NCBI GenBank assembly: GCA_027533105.1
Contig: JAPZTW010000008.1
Location: forward strand, 62,001 to 126,000
Direction: 5' to 3'
Length of the DNA stretch: 64,000 nucleotides
Source of the DNA: Sphingomonadaceae bacterium
Lineage (GTDB): Bacteria; Pseudomonadota; Alphaproteobacteria; Sphingomonadales; Sphingomonadaceae
Numbering within the stretch: position 1 is the first letter of the stretch; each line of letters opens with the position of its first letter. Of the stretch, positions 9,292 through 19,505 are shown one piece after another. Under the pieces are notes generated by a model. It saw nothing but the letters and a program-made list of their open reading frames with translations. It did no database searches and was not told where the DNA came from. The translations under genes and the position numbers were made by a program.

Positions 9292-10404
9292 TCATTCTCC
9301 CCGGATCGCGTTGCGGCGGGTGTAGCGGGCGACGAAGCCGCGGTCGATGCGGTCTTTGACCCGGGACAGCCAGCGCCCTGCGGCGGCGAATTGGCCCCAC
9401 GAGGCGATGGCCCGCCCATCCCCGGTGGCCAGCAGGGCGAGGCGGCGCGAACCCGGCTGATAGGCGCGCAAGCCTGCGCCCGCCAGCGCCGCGCGCAGGT
9501 TGGCTGCCAGCACCGGCCCGGCCTTGACCGCGTGGACCCCGGCGCGCGGCAGGGCCAGGTCGGTGCGGGCCGCCAGATCGCCCGCCGCGAAGACCTCGGC
9601 GTGCGAAGCGGAGCGCAGGTCCGCCCCGGTCAGCACGAAGCCGCAGGGGTCGAGCGCGAGGCCGCTGTCCGCCAGCCAGCCGGGCGGCCCGCTGCCGGTG
9701 GCGAGGATCGCCAGGTCGACCGGCAGGATCGCGCCATCATCGAGCGCAAGGCCTTCGGGCCTGCCCCGCGCCATGCTGGCGTGAACGATCACCCCGGCCC
9801 GCGCCAGGGCCGTCCGCGCCAGGTGCCGCGCCCATGCGCCGTGCCCCGGCATGAAACCGGTGGCGGGCGCGATCAGGTGCACATGATGCCCGCGCCGGGC
9901 CGCCGCCAGCGCCAGTTCGACCCCGGCCGCCCCGCCGCCAACCACGGCCACGGCTCGCCCCGGCCCGGCGGCGCAGAAGGCATCCCACCCGGTCATGAAC
10001 GCCTCGACCGGGCGGACCGGCAGCAGCCGCGCGCCCAGCGCGGCGAAGGCCTCCGTCGCAATGGTCCCGCCGGTCGCCACCGACAGCAGGTCGAAGGCCA
10101 GCGTGGCTCCGCTGGCCAGCCGCAAGTGCCGCGCCGCCGCATCAAGGCCCACCACATCGTCCAGCACCAGCCGCGCGCCCGCCGCCTCGGCCAGCGGAGC
10201 GAGGTCGATCAGCAGGTCCTCCGCGCGGTAACGCCCCGCCATCCAGCCCGGCAGCATTCCCGAATAGGCCAGGTGGCGCTGGCGGGTGACCAGCACGCGT
10301 TCGGTATTGGGCAGCTCTTGCGCCGCCCAATCGGCCAGCACGGCCAGGTGCGCGTGGCCGCCGCCCGCCAGGATCACGCGTCTGGGATGATTGCCGCCCG
10401 TCAT
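9292..10404 (-). CDS. FAD/NADH oxidoreductase of the SelD-associated family
   Basis: A 370-residue NDH-2-like flavoprotein: N-terminal FAD fold VILAGGGHAHLAVL with the GGGHAHL block, NAD fold VAVVGGGAAGVELALAA, and a FAD-binding end VFAAGDLAAR. The GGHAH start and YSGMLPGWMAGRY block match the family (TIGR03169-type) that is found alone or fused N-terminally to selenophosphate synthetase. No SelD domain is attached here. The ATG at 10404 is preferred because the FAD fold starts right after it; a GTG at 10437 is possible. It lies upstream of the VTT-flavoprotein with a 4-bp gap and probably heads the operon. Substrate unknown. Confidence 0.8.
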   Translation of the reverse strand: MTGGNHPRRVILAGGGHAHLAVLADWAAQELPNTERVLVTRQRHLAYSGMLPGWMAGRYRAEDLLIDLAPLAEAAGARLVLDDVVGLDAAARHLRLASGATLAFDLLSVATGGTIATEAFAALGARLLPVRPVEAFMTGWDAFCAAGPGRAVAVVGGGAAGVELALAAARRGHHVHLIAPATGFMPGHGAWARHLARTALARAGVIVHASMARGRPEGLALDDGAILPVDLAILATGSGPPGWLADSGLALDPCGFVLTGADLRSASHAEVFAAGDLAARTDLALPRAGVHAVKAGPVLAANLRAALAGAGLRAYQPGSRRLALLATGDGRAIASWGQFAAAGRWLSRVKDRIDRGFVARYTRRNAIRGE

Positions 10405-10445
10405 GCCGGATTGACCTTGCCCGGCTTTGCTGCTCACTTCCAGTG

Positions 10446-11198
10446 ATGACCGGAACTGGCAGCCTTTCGCAACCCGTCTGGGCCCCGCGCCTTGCGCGCT
10501 GGACCCGTGGCCTCACCCTGACCGGCGTCGTGCTGGGCGCGGCCGCGCTGGTGCTGGCGCGCTATGACCTGGTGCCCAAGCTGGCCGGGTTCGGCGGCTT
10601 CGTGGTCGGCGGGCTGGTGGCGCTGCTGGCGGTGCTGCTGGGCCTTTCCGCCGCGCTGGTCGGCTGGCGCACTGCTGCCCCGCCGGGCGGCAAGACCTGG
10701 CTCGCGCTGCTGGTGGCGCTGGGCTATGCCGGGTTCATCGTCTCGCGCCCGATCGCGGCCGAAGGCGTGCCGCCGATCCACGACGTGACGACCGACCTGG
10801 CCAATCCACCCGCTTTCGAGAAGCTGCCGCTGCGAGCCGATAACCTGGCCGGGGTGGAGACGGTCGAGAACTGGCGCAAGCTACACTCTGCCGCCTATGG
10901 CCAGATCCAGCCGATTACCATCGCCAAGCCCGTGGCCGAGGTGACGGCCCAGGCGGTCAAGCTGGCCGAAGAGCGCGGCTGGACCGTGGCCGCCCAGGAT
11001 CCGGCGCGCGGCCATGTGGAAGCAACTGCGGCAGTATCCTTCATCCGGTTTTATGACGACGTGGTGCTGCGCATCACCCCCACCCCCGATGGCCAGAGCC
11101 GGGTCGACATGCGTTCGGTCAGCCGGATCGGGGTGAGCGATTTCGGCGTAAACGCCAAGCGGATCGAGGAATTCCTGGCCGCCCTGCAAGCGGCCTGA
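10446..11198 (+). CDS. DUF1499 family membrane-anchored protein
   Basis: A 250-residue protein. Residues 15-105 hold three hydrophobic segments; residues 110-250 form a DUF1499 domain (IHDVTTDLANPPAF, DVVLRITP, VDMRSVSRIGVSDFGVNAKRI). DUF1499 proteins are widespread in proteobacteria and plants without an assigned biochemical role. It is divergent from the FAD oxidoreductase at 9292-10404, with only 41 bp between the ATGs, so the two share a promoter region. A GTG directly before the ATG could also serve as start. No function is assigned. Confidence 0.8.
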   Translation: MTGTGSLSQPVWAPRLARWTRGLTLTGVVLGAAALVLARYDLVPKLAGFGGFVVGGLVALLAVLLGLSAALVGWRTAAPPGGKTWLALLVALGYAGFIVSRPIAAEGVPPIHDVTTDLANPPAFEKLPLRADNLAGVETVENWRKLHSAAYGQIQPITIAKPVAEVTAQAVKLAEERGWTVAAQDPARGHVEATAAVSFIRFYDDVVLRITPTPDGQSRVDMRSVSRIGVSDFGVNAKRIEEFLAALQAA

Positions 11199-11335
11199 TC
11201 GCCCCGACACGCGCCCACCCCGGACCCGCGAATCGAGCCTGAGTGCGGCCCTCTGCGCGATCTGCACGCTGGCCGCGCCCGTCTGTCGATGAGTAAAATC
11301 ACTAGGCAGAAAATACGGATAGGTGTGCTACCCCG

Positions 11336-12568
11336 TTGCGCTGGGGGTGCGCCATTTTGGTCGAGGAAACTGACACGAAATCGGCTGGTTTATCGGGCCT
11401 GCAACCGGACGCCGGGAGCGGGGTGGCGATTGTGCGCGACCTTGTGACGGCGGAGAACCTTGGCCAGGTTCTCGACGCGATCCCGCTGGCGCTGGTGACG
11501 ATTGATCGCAACGGGGCCATTCGGGCCTTTGGTAAGCGGGCCGAGACCATGTTCGGTTATCGTGCCGAAGAGGTGATCGGCCGCAACGTCAGCCTGCTGA
11601 CCCCGCCCCATATCGCCAAGAAACACGATCACTACCTGGCCGAATATGCGCGGACCGGGGAGCGCCACGTGATCGGCGCGACCCGGATCGAAATGGCGCT
11701 GCACAAGTCCGGGCACCAGTTCCCGGTCGAACTGCGCGTCTCGGAGATCAGGCTGGATGGCGAGGTGGCCTATCAGGGGTTCCTGCGCCCGATCGACGGG
11801 GGCGAGCTGCAGCGCGGCGAGGCCAAGGCGATGCTGGCCGACCTGGCCCAGGCCTCGCGCGTGTCGGCCATGGGCGCGCTGGCCACGGCGATCGCGCACG
11901 AGCTGAACCAGCCGCTGACCAATATCGCCAACTACACCCAGGGGCTGTCGAACCTGGTCAGCCGGCAGGACGAATTCGCGGGCCGCGAGGAAGTGATGCG
12001 GGTTCTGGAAACCTGCAGCGACCAGGCGGTCCGGGCCGGCCAACTGCTGCACCGCCTGCGCGATTTCGTGCGCGGCGGCCAGCCCCATACCGGGCCCAAT
12101 GCGGTTGCCGGGCTGGTGCGCGATGCCACGGCCCTGGCGCTGATCAATGGCTACAAGCGCACTGTACATGTGACCTACGACCTGCCGGTCGACCTGCCGC
12201 CGGTCGAAGTGGACCACCTGCAGGGCCAGCAGGTGCTGTTCAACCTGGTGCGCAATGCGCTGGAGGCGATCGATGCCGAACACGGCGGCCATCACGAACT
12301 GGTGATCGCCGCCCGGCAGGTGGACGATTTCATCGAGCTTTCGGTCGAGGATGACGGGCCGGGCATCGCCCCGGCGATCGCCGATTCGCTGTTCGAAAGC
12401 TTTGTCACGACCAAGGGTGGCGGAATGGGTGTGGGCCTGGCGATCTGCAAGCAGATCGTCGAGGCCTATGGCGGGTCGATCCATGCGGGCAAGTCGGCCC
12501 GGCTGGGCGGCGCGGCCTTCCGCTTTACCCTGCCGATTTCGAGCGAGTCTGAAACTGCGGGGGGCTGA
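11336..12568 (+). CDS. FixL-like heme-PAS sensor histidine kinase
   Basis: A cytosolic kinase with one PAS domain (about residues 42-155), a DHp domain with H-box IAHELNQPLTNIANYTQG, and a CA domain (NLVRNALEAID, DDGPGIA, GMGVGLAICK). In the PAS domain the FixL heme-ligand histidine (BjFixL His200) aligns with H97 in KKHDHYLAEY, and the distal arginine (Arg220) with the R of IGATRIE. The Arg206 position is glutamate. It is therefore a plausible oxygen sensor. No ATG exists near the N-terminus: the TTG at 11336 or the TTG at 11357 (GGGGG 9 nt upstream) are the candidates. Four bp separate it from the response regulator. Confidence 0.85.
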   Translation: MRWGCAILVEETDTKSAGLSGLQPDAGSGVAIVRDLVTAENLGQVLDAIPLALVTIDRNGAIRAFGKRAETMFGYRAEEVIGRNVSLLTPPHIAKKHDHYLAEYARTGERHVIGATRIEMALHKSGHQFPVELRVSEIRLDGEVAYQGFLRPIDGGELQRGEAKAMLADLAQASRVSAMGALATAIAHELNQPLTNIANYTQGLSNLVSRQDEFAGREEVMRVLETCSDQAVRAGQLLHRLRDFVRGGQPHTGPNAVAGLVRDATALALINGYKRTVHVTYDLPVDLPPVEVDHLQGQQVLFNLVRNALEAIDAEHGGHHELVIAARQVDDFIELSVEDDGPGIAPAIADSLFESFVTTKGGGMGVGLAICKQIVEAYGGSIHAGKSARLGGAAFRFTLPISSESETAGG

Positions 12569-12572
12569 AACC

Positions 12573-13217
12573 ATGTCGAAGCGGGTTTGCCATATCGTTG
12601 ACGATGACCGGGCCGTGGCGGAATCCACGGCGTTCCTGCTGCGCACCGAAGGGATCGAGACCACGGTCCATGGCAGCGGCGAAGCCTTCATGCGCGGCCT
12701 GGCCGAGCTGGAGCCGGGCTGCATCCTGCTCGACATCCGGATGCCCGGCATGAACGGCCTCGAACTGCAGCGGCAATTGCGCGAGCAGGGCTGCGACATG
12801 CCGGTGGTGATCATCACCGGCCACGGCGATGTCGATTCGGCAGTACGGGCGATGAAGGACGGCGCGATCGACTTCCTGCAAAAGCCGTTCTCGCGCGAGG
12901 AGCTGCTGGCCGCGGTGCGCGGGGCCGAGCGGCAGGCCGCGCCCCGTCCGGCCGCGCCAAGCGCCGAAGTGGCCGAAGCCTGCAGCCGGATCGGACAGCT
13001 CACCCCCCGCGAACAGCAGGTGCTGCAGGGGCTGATCAAGGGTCATGCCAACAAGGTGATCGCCTATGACCTCGACCTCAGCCCGCGCACGGTGGAGCTC
13101 TATCGCGCCAATGCGATGCGCAAGCTGGGGGTGCGCAGCCTGTCGGAAATGCTGCACCTCGCCTTCCTGGCCGGGCTGGGACAGGAGGCCGGCCCGGGCG
13201 TCAGGATGACAGCATGA
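12573..13217 (+). CDS. FixJ-like response regulator (receiver + LuxR-type HTH)
   Basis: A 214-residue regulator. The receiver domain has the acidic pair VDDD near the start, the phospho-acceptor in ILLDIRMPGMNG, the threonine in VVIITGHGDVDSAV and the lysine in FLQKPF. The C-terminal GerE/LuxR helix-turn-helix reads LTPREQQVLQGLIKGHANKVIA...SPRTVELYR, as in FixJ/NarL regulators. The ATG at 12573 fits the receiver start. It is the partner of the kinase upstream. Its targets are not in evidence; no fixK or nif gene is in the window. Its 3' end overlaps the convergent gene at 13201 by 17 bp. Confidence 0.92.
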   Translation: MSKRVCHIVDDDRAVAESTAFLLRTEGIETTVHGSGEAFMRGLAELEPGCILLDIRMPGMNGLELQRQLREQGCDMPVVIITGHGDVDSAVRAMKDGAIDFLQKPFSREELLAAVRGAERQAAPRPAAPSAEVAEACSRIGQLTPREQQVLQGLIKGHANKVIAYDLDLSPRTVELYRANAMRKLGVRSLSEMLHLAFLAGLGQEAGPGVRMTA

Positions 13218-13614
13218 CCCGCGGTGGCGCCGCTGGCTCCATGGCGTCGCGGGCCTGAATCCGGAACAGCGCCATCGTCCCGCCAAGCGGACGCATGCCG
13301 ACCAGGTCCCCCAGCAGGAAACGCGGGGCCAGGATCCGCACATCGGCCAGGCGCAGGCAGGCCGGATGGGGCCAGGCGCAGGTCCACTGGTTGTCGCGCA
13401 GCTCGATCCGGCCGAAGTCGCAATGGTGGTTCGGTCGGCACCGCTCTACCGTCGCCAGTTCGCGATCGGCACGGAAGGTCGGCAGCGAAATCCGGCCATC
13501 GGCGATCAGCGGCAGGCATAGCGTATAGCTGACCCGGCTCGCCACGGGCCGTCCCCGAGGCAGCAGCATCGGCTCGATGCGGATTTTCCACCAGTCCACT
13601 GCGCGAGTACCCAT
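13201..13614 (-). CDS. Small protein of unknown function
   Basis: A 137-residue reading frame convergent with, and overlapping, the FixJ-like gene by 17 bp. I do not recognise the family. Visible features are a cysteine/histidine cluster ERCRPNHHCDFG near the middle, another CAWPHPACLRL, and a proline-rich end. There is no signal peptide or membrane segment. The ATG at 13614 has only a close AGG; a GTG at 13656, after AGGAG, would add about 14 residues. Coding character is supported by length and by lying in a gap that would otherwise be empty between fixJ and cpaA. Confidence 0.55.
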   Translation of the reverse strand: MGTRAVDWWKIRIEPMLLPRGRPVASRVSYTLCLPLIADGRISLPTFRADRELATVERCRPNHHCDFGRIELRDNQWTCAWPHPACLRLADVRILAPRFLLGDLVGMRPLGGTMALFRIQARDAMEPAAPPRVMLSS

Positions 13615-13689
13615 CCTGCGATGTGGCCCCGCCGATCCAACCAGCAGCGCGGCCACCAACTCCTGTCTGCGCGATCCCCGCGACGCGCT

Positions 13690-14157
13690 TTAGAACACCA
13701 GCATCATCACGGCCCCGGCGGCGATCGCCACGCCATAGGGGACCGTGCGCGGTTGCCCACGCGCTGCCGGATGGCTCCGCCCGGCCGGCACCGTCCGCCA
13801 GACGAACAGCCACAGTGCCACGGTCAGGACCAGCCCGGCCAGCGCGACCAGCAGCAGCAGGCGAAAGCCCTCGGCCAGCGGAAACCAGGCCGCCAGCGCG
13901 GCATAGAACTTGGCATCGCCGCCGCCGATCACCCCGCCGGCGAACAGGGCCATCCCCACCAGCAGCGCCAGACCGGCATGGCCCAGGTGGGGCAGCAGCG
14001 CGGCCAGGCCCTGGCCCAGACCGGTCACCACCAGCCCGGCAACCAAGGCGACTACGCAGAGCCGGTTGGGCAGCAGGCGGTAATGCCAGTCGAGCCAAGC
14101 GCCGACTCCGGCAATGCCGGCCAGCAGGCCGATGGTGAGCAGATCGGGCAGGGCCAC
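13690..14157 (-). CDS. cpaA: Prepilin peptidase of the Tad system
   Basis: An A24-family aspartic prepilin peptidase that cleaves and may methylate Flp-type prepilins at the inner membrane. The 155-residue, multi-span protein carries the first catalytic aspartate near the end of TM1 (GAWLDWHYRLLPN) and the second in GGGDAKFYAAL, matching GxGDxK. It lacks the N-terminal methylase-type domain of PilD, as is normal for CpaA. It is the last gene of the Tad locus, 15 bp after the TPR lipoprotein gene, far from flp, whereas in many alphaproteobacteria it directly follows flp. Confidence 0.9.
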   Translation of the reverse strand: MALPDLLTIGLLAGIAGVGAWLDWHYRLLPNRLCVVALVAGLVVTGLGQGLAALLPHLGHAGLALLVGMALFAGGVIGGGDAKFYAALAAWFPLAEGFRLLLLVALAGLVLTVALWLFVWRTVPAGRSHPAARGQPRTVPYGVAIAAGAVMMLVF

Positions 14158-14172
14158 GGGTCAGCTCCGCCG

Positions 14173-14952
14173 TCAGTCGAACTCGCCGACGTCGCGGACG
14201 GCGCGGTTGATGACCGGCCGCCAGCCCAGCGTTGCCAGCGCCATTCGGGGCGGGGCCGCGACCAGCGCGGGCCGCGGCGCCAGGACGGTCAGCCGCGCCG
14301 GAGCCCCGGCCTTGACCGGACCGGCCTTGACCGGACCGGCGGCAGCCAGCTCGGGCTGGCCCGGCGTGACGCGCACCACCTTGACCGGTGGCGGGGCCAC
14401 AACCGCAATCCGCGGCGCGGCGGCAGTTGCCGGGCGCTGTGCCGCGACCGGCGCGCCGCTGACCGTGATCGTCTTGTTGCCACCCGCTGCCGCGACATGG
14501 AGCCCGGCCTTGAGCTGGGGCACGACCGGAGCGGGCGGCGGCGCGGGCGGCTCGGCGGCGGCCAGCTGCGTCTCGCGGTCCTGCGTGAACCGGGCGAGGT
14601 TGGCGGCAAAGCGCCGGTCATCGGGCGCCATGGCCACGGCCTGGCGGAAGTAACGCTCGGCCAGGTCATCACGACCGATCCCGGCATAGGCCACGGCCAG
14701 GCCATTGGTCGCCTCGGCGGCGCTGGCCGGATCGAGCCGGGCCAGCCGCAGCGCGGCGATCGCCGCGCCATAATTGCCGGCGGACAGCGCCTGCTTGCCG
14801 CTCACCAGGTCGGGATTGGCGGGGACGGCCAGCAGCGCCGGATCGACGCGGTGGCCTTCGCGCAGCGCGATCCGCCCCATTGGCGAGGTACAGCCCGCCA
14901 GCGCGACGGTACCGGCAAGAACAAGGGCCAGGGAACCAGGGGACTTGCGCAT
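14173..14952 (-). CDS. tadD: TPR lipoprotein of the Tad locus (TadD-like)
   Basis: A 259-residue lipoprotein. The signal peptide ends in a lipobox LALAGC, so Cys about 20 is lipidated. Residues 50-120 hold two TPR-like repeats (SAGNYGAAIAALRLARLDP, IGRDDLAERYFRQAVAMAP). The C-terminal half is low-complexity Ala/Pro-rich, with a short tandem duplication GPVKA encoded near 14310-14340. TadD proteins act at the outer membrane in Flp pilus biogenesis, probably as a pilotin-like factor for the secretin. Its stop lies 15 bp before cpaA and its start is adjacent to the tadC stop (14954). Confidence 0.82.
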   Translation of the reverse strand: MRKSPGSLALVLAGTVALAGCTSPMGRIALREGHRVDPALLAVPANPDLVSGKQALSAGNYGAAIAALRLARLDPASAAEATNGLAVAYAGIGRDDLAERYFRQAVAMAPDDRRFAANLARFTQDRETQLAAAEPPAPPPAPVVPQLKAGLHVAAAGGNKTITVSGAPVAAQRPATAAAPRIAVVAPPPVKVVRVTPGQPELAAAGPVKAGPVKAGAPARLTVLAPRPALVAAPPRMALATLGWRPVINRAVRDVGEFD

Positions 14953-14953
14953 T

Positions 14954-15928
14954 TCAACCTCCCATCATCATCGGGAACACACTCTTCACCAGCCGCACCA
15001 CGGCCGGCAGCATCAGCACGCCGATCATCACCGGCAGCATGCAGACCACCAGCGGGATCGAGATCAGCACGGGCAGGCGGTGCGCCCGCTCTTCGGCCCG
15101 CAGCTTGCGCCGCTCGCGCATTTCGGCGGCATAGACCCGCAGCGTCGTCGCGATGCTGGTCCCCAGCTTGTCCGACTGGATGATCAGCGTGGTGAACGAC
15201 CGGATCTCGTCGACCGAGGCGACTTCGGCCATCTTGCGGAAGGCATCCTCGCGCGAGGCGCCGGCGCGCAGCTGCAGGGTCGCGACCGAGAGCATCTCGG
15301 CGATCAGCGGGTGCGACAGGACCATCTCGCGCCCGACCCGGTCGATCGCCGCCTCGATGCTGAGCCCGGATTCGATGCAGATGATCAGCAGGTCGAGGCA
15401 GTCGGGAAAGCCGCGCAGCAATTCGTCGCGGCGGCGGTCGGCGCGGGCCTGGACATAGAGGTTGGGCAGGTAAAGCCCCAGCAGCGCCAGCCCGGCCCCG
15501 ATCAGGTAGGTCTTGAGGAAGGTCGGCGGCTCAGCGCCCGAGAAGGCCAGCGCCAGATAGCCCAGCGGCAGCACGAAAACGCCGATCAGCCGGGCCAGGG
15601 TGAAGATCCGCGGCGCGGCGGGCGAGGTATAGCCAGCCGCCCTGAGCCGCGCGGTCAGCCGTTCGTTGCGGCTGTCCGACAGGTCGATCCCCGCCCCTTC
15701 GAGCGCGGCGGCAAGCCTGGTCCAGGCCCCTTCGCTGGCCTGGGCCCGCAGGCTGGCGGGCCGCAGCACCGCACCCGGTTCCTCGGCGATCTGGCCCAGC
15801 TGGCGGCGCAGCGCGGCCCGGTGCTCCAGCCAGATGGCCAGGGCATAGACCGCCCCGACCGCGACAATGAAGATCGTGAACAGGACCCCGAAGCGGGCGA
15901 GCGGGCTGGAGGCGACAAGATCAAGCAT
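14954..15928 (-). CDS. tadC: Tad pilus inner-membrane platform protein TadC
   Basis: A 324-residue protein with a type II/IV secretion system F domain. The conserved GspF-like block is GFPDCLDLLIICIESGLSIEAAIDRV, followed by the helices FTTLIIQSDKLGTSIATTLRVYA and a C-terminal membrane hairpin. It pairs with TadB to form the platform on which the CpaF ATPase acts. The ATG at 15928 lies 2 bp after the tadB stop. The frame stays open upstream into tadB, which I treat as a shadow. Confidence 0.9.
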   Translation of the reverse strand: MLDLVASSPLARFGVLFTIFIVAVGAVYALAIWLEHRAALRRQLGQIAEEPGAVLRPASLRAQASEGAWTRLAAALEGAGIDLSDSRNERLTARLRAAGYTSPAAPRIFTLARLIGVFVLPLGYLALAFSGAEPPTFLKTYLIGAGLALLGLYLPNLYVQARADRRRDELLRGFPDCLDLLIICIESGLSIEAAIDRVGREMVLSHPLIAEMLSVATLQLRAGASREDAFRKMAEVASVDEIRSFTTLIIQSDKLGTSIATTLRVYAAEMRERRKLRAEERAHRLPVLISIPLVVCMLPVMIGVLMLPAVVRLVKSVFPMMMGG

Positions 15929-15930
15929 GA

Positions 15931-16932
15931 CTAGACTTTCAGGTCGACCATGCGGCGGATCGCGTAGACGCCGATGAAGTAGAGGAGGATGAGGCCGGTA
16001 AAGCCCCAGATGAAGATCGGATCGCGCGCGACATCCATGTAGAAGCCGGGGTTGACCGTCACCATGCCGAGCAGCGAGACGATCGGCAGGATCGTCAGCA
16101 TCCACCCGGTCAGCCGCCCTTCGGAGCTGAGCGCGCGGACCTTCATGTACATGGCGGCACGGGCGCGGATCACCTCGGCCAGGTTCTCGAGGATCTCGGC
16201 CAGGTTGCCGCCGGTTTCGGCCTGGAGCGAGAGCGAGACCACGAACATCCGCATGTCCGGGTTGTCCCACCGCTCGGCCATGGCCTGGAGCGCATCGTTG
16301 AGATCGGCGCCATAGGCCACCTCATCGGCGACCACGCCGAACTCGGTGCCCATCGGATCTTCCATCTCGTGCGTCAGAAGGTCGATGGCCGAGGCCACCG
16401 GATGGCCCGAACGCAGCGCCCGCACGAAGATGTCGAGCGCCAGGGGGAACTGTTCCTCCACCCGCTTGCGCTGGTGCTGGGCGCGGATCGAGATGACCAC
16501 CAGCGGCAGGGCCAGGCCCACGCAGAGGCCCAGGACCAGCAACAGCATGATCACGCCCGACGTCCAGGCGAACCCCGCCGCCCCTGCCGCCAGCAGCAGG
16601 ACGATGAACACCGCGAAGCTGATCCCCAGCATGATCATCAGCGCCGATCCCACGCCCAGCGGCACGGCGGCGGCAAAGAACTGGCGTTGCAGGTTGCGAT
16701 GCACCCCGGCCAGCAGCGATGGCAGGTGCGAATGGTCGCTGGGGGCGTTCTTGCGCAGCCGGGCCAGGATCTGTTCGCGATCCCCGCCTTCCTTGATCAT
16801 GCGCAGGCGGGCGTTGATCGCGGCATGCTTCTGCCGCGCCCGCCAGGCCGTGCCCAGCAGGACCTGGGTCAGCAGGAAGAAGGCCGCGAAGACTGCCAGC
16901 AGGACGATGAAGCGGACGATCTCGGTCGACAT
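15931..16932 (-). CDS. tadB: Tad pilus inner-membrane platform protein TadB
   Basis: A 333-residue paralogue of TadC with an N-terminal membrane segment (residues 5-28), two central membrane segments, and the F-domain block FPLALDIFVRALRSGHPVASAIDLL. The second block MFVVSLSLQAETGGNLAEILENLAEVIRAR is typical of TadB. The protein ends in two more membrane segments. It starts 5 bp after the cpaF stop and is followed by tadC. Function is assembly of Flp pili in the inner membrane. Confidence 0.92.
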   Translation of the reverse strand: MSTEIVRFIVLLAVFAAFFLLTQVLLGTAWRARQKHAAINARLRMIKEGGDREQILARLRKNAPSDHSHLPSLLAGVHRNLQRQFFAAAVPLGVGSALMIMLGISFAVFIVLLLAAGAAGFAWTSGVIMLLLVLGLCVGLALPLVVISIRAQHQRKRVEEQFPLALDIFVRALRSGHPVASAIDLLTHEMEDPMGTEFGVVADEVAYGADLNDALQAMAERWDNPDMRMFVVSLSLQAETGGNLAEILENLAEVIRARAAMYMKVRALSSEGRLTGWMLTILPIVSLLGMVTVNPGFYMDVARDPIFIWGFTGLILLYFIGVYAIRRMVDLKV

Positions 16933-16937
16933 GGGGT

Positions 16938-18296
<1,359 letters not shown>

Positions 18297-18302
18297 CGCG
18301 CT

Positions 18303-19496
18303 TTACCTGCCTTCCAGATCCAGTGATTGCGCCAGGGCCTGCACCGCCGAGGCAAAGCGACCGTGCCGATGCAGATCGGTCAGCAACCGGCCCTCGTTCT
18401 GCGCGGCAACCAGCTCATCCTCTTCGTCGGGGAAGGCCACCGCGATCGGATGGCCCAGCACCTGGGCCGCCTCCTTGACGCCAATCGGCCTGAACAGGCC
18501 GCGCTCGACCCGGTTGCCGACCACGGTGACCCGGTCCGGGTTCATCCCGACCGAGGCGAACAGGTCGAGCCGCCGCCGGGCCTGGCGCAGCCCGGCCACC
18601 GTCAGTTCGGTCACCAGCACGACCCGGTCGGCCGCGAGCGCCAGCGACAGCGACCAGTTCGACCAGTCGGTCGGCACATCGGCCAGCACCACGTCGAACA
18701 TCGAGCGGACCAGGCCGACCATTTCGAGCAGGCGATCCTGGTCGACATCGTCGAGCGAGGTGATCGTCTCGGGTGCGGCGATTACCGCAAAGCCGTGCTG
18801 GCTGTCGGTTAGGGTGCTGCGGACCAGTTCGGTATCCAGCCGATCACCCGCTTCGAGCAGCGGGGCCACCGTGACGCGCGGCACCTGCCCGATGAAATGG
18901 ACCACTTCGCCCGCCTGGAGATCGAGATCGATCGCGCAGACCCGGGGGCGATCAGCATCGGTACCGCCAAGGCTGGCCGCCAGATGGGTCAGGATCGTAG
19001 TGGCGCCGCAACCGCCCGTGCTGCCCGCAACCACGATCAGCTGGCCAGTCCGGCCCGACCGGCGTTCGTACTCGCCATCGCTGAGATCGCGCAGCTGCAT
19101 CGCCAGGCCGGTGCAGTCGATCGGCAGGGTGGTGATGTCGGTCACGCCCTGCCGCAGCAGGCCGCGCGACAGGGCCACAGAGGCCGTCGCCAGGGCCGCG
19201 ACCAGCGGCAGTTCGGGGTGTTGGCGGTGGATCAGCGCAATCCGCTCGAGCGAGGCGGGCTGGTCCACCACCGCCTCGATCACCAGCACGCCGGCCCCGG
19301 TCAGCCAGGCATCGGGCACCGGATCGGTGGCTCCGACGGCATGGCAGGAGAGCTTGCCCAGCGCCGCCAGATCAGGGGCGGCCTGCAGCGCGGCGATCGC
19401 CTGGGGGTTGGCCACCACCACGACCGGGCCACCACGACCGAAGTGCGGTTCGGGCGGAACCTTGTCGGGCTGGGCATGGGGCTTGATGGAGGCCAT
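18303..19496 (-). CDS. cpaE: Tad pilus localisation ATPase CpaE/TadZ
   Basis: A 397-residue protein with an N-terminal receiver-like domain lacking a clear phospho-acceptor and a C-terminal ParA/MinD-type domain. The deviant Walker A reads VVAGSTGGCGATTI, in which the usual GKGG lysine is altered. A Walker B-like stretch FDVVLADVPTDWSNW follows. TadZ/CpaE positions the pilus machine, often at a cell pole. It starts with ATG 9 bp after the TadE-family gene stop; AAGG precedes it. The missing signature lysine is common in the CpaE branch. Confidence 0.88.
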   Translation of the reverse strand: MASIKPHAQPDKVPPEPHFGRGGPVVVVANPQAIAALQAAPDLAALGKLSCHAVGATDPVPDAWLTGAGVLVIEAVVDQPASLERIALIHRQHPELPLVAALATASVALSRGLLRQGVTDITTLPIDCTGLAMQLRDLSDGEYERRSGRTGQLIVVAGSTGGCGATTILTHLAASLGGTDADRPRVCAIDLDLQAGEVVHFIGQVPRVTVAPLLEAGDRLDTELVRSTLTDSQHGFAVIAAPETITSLDDVDQDRLLEMVGLVRSMFDVVLADVPTDWSNWSLSLALAADRVVLVTELTVAGLRQARRRLDLFASVGMNPDRVTVVGNRVERGLFRPIGVKEAAQVLGHPIAVAFPDEEDELVAAQNEGRLLTDLHRHGRFASAVQALAQSLDLEGR

Positions 19497-19505
19497 GGAT
19501 CCTTC

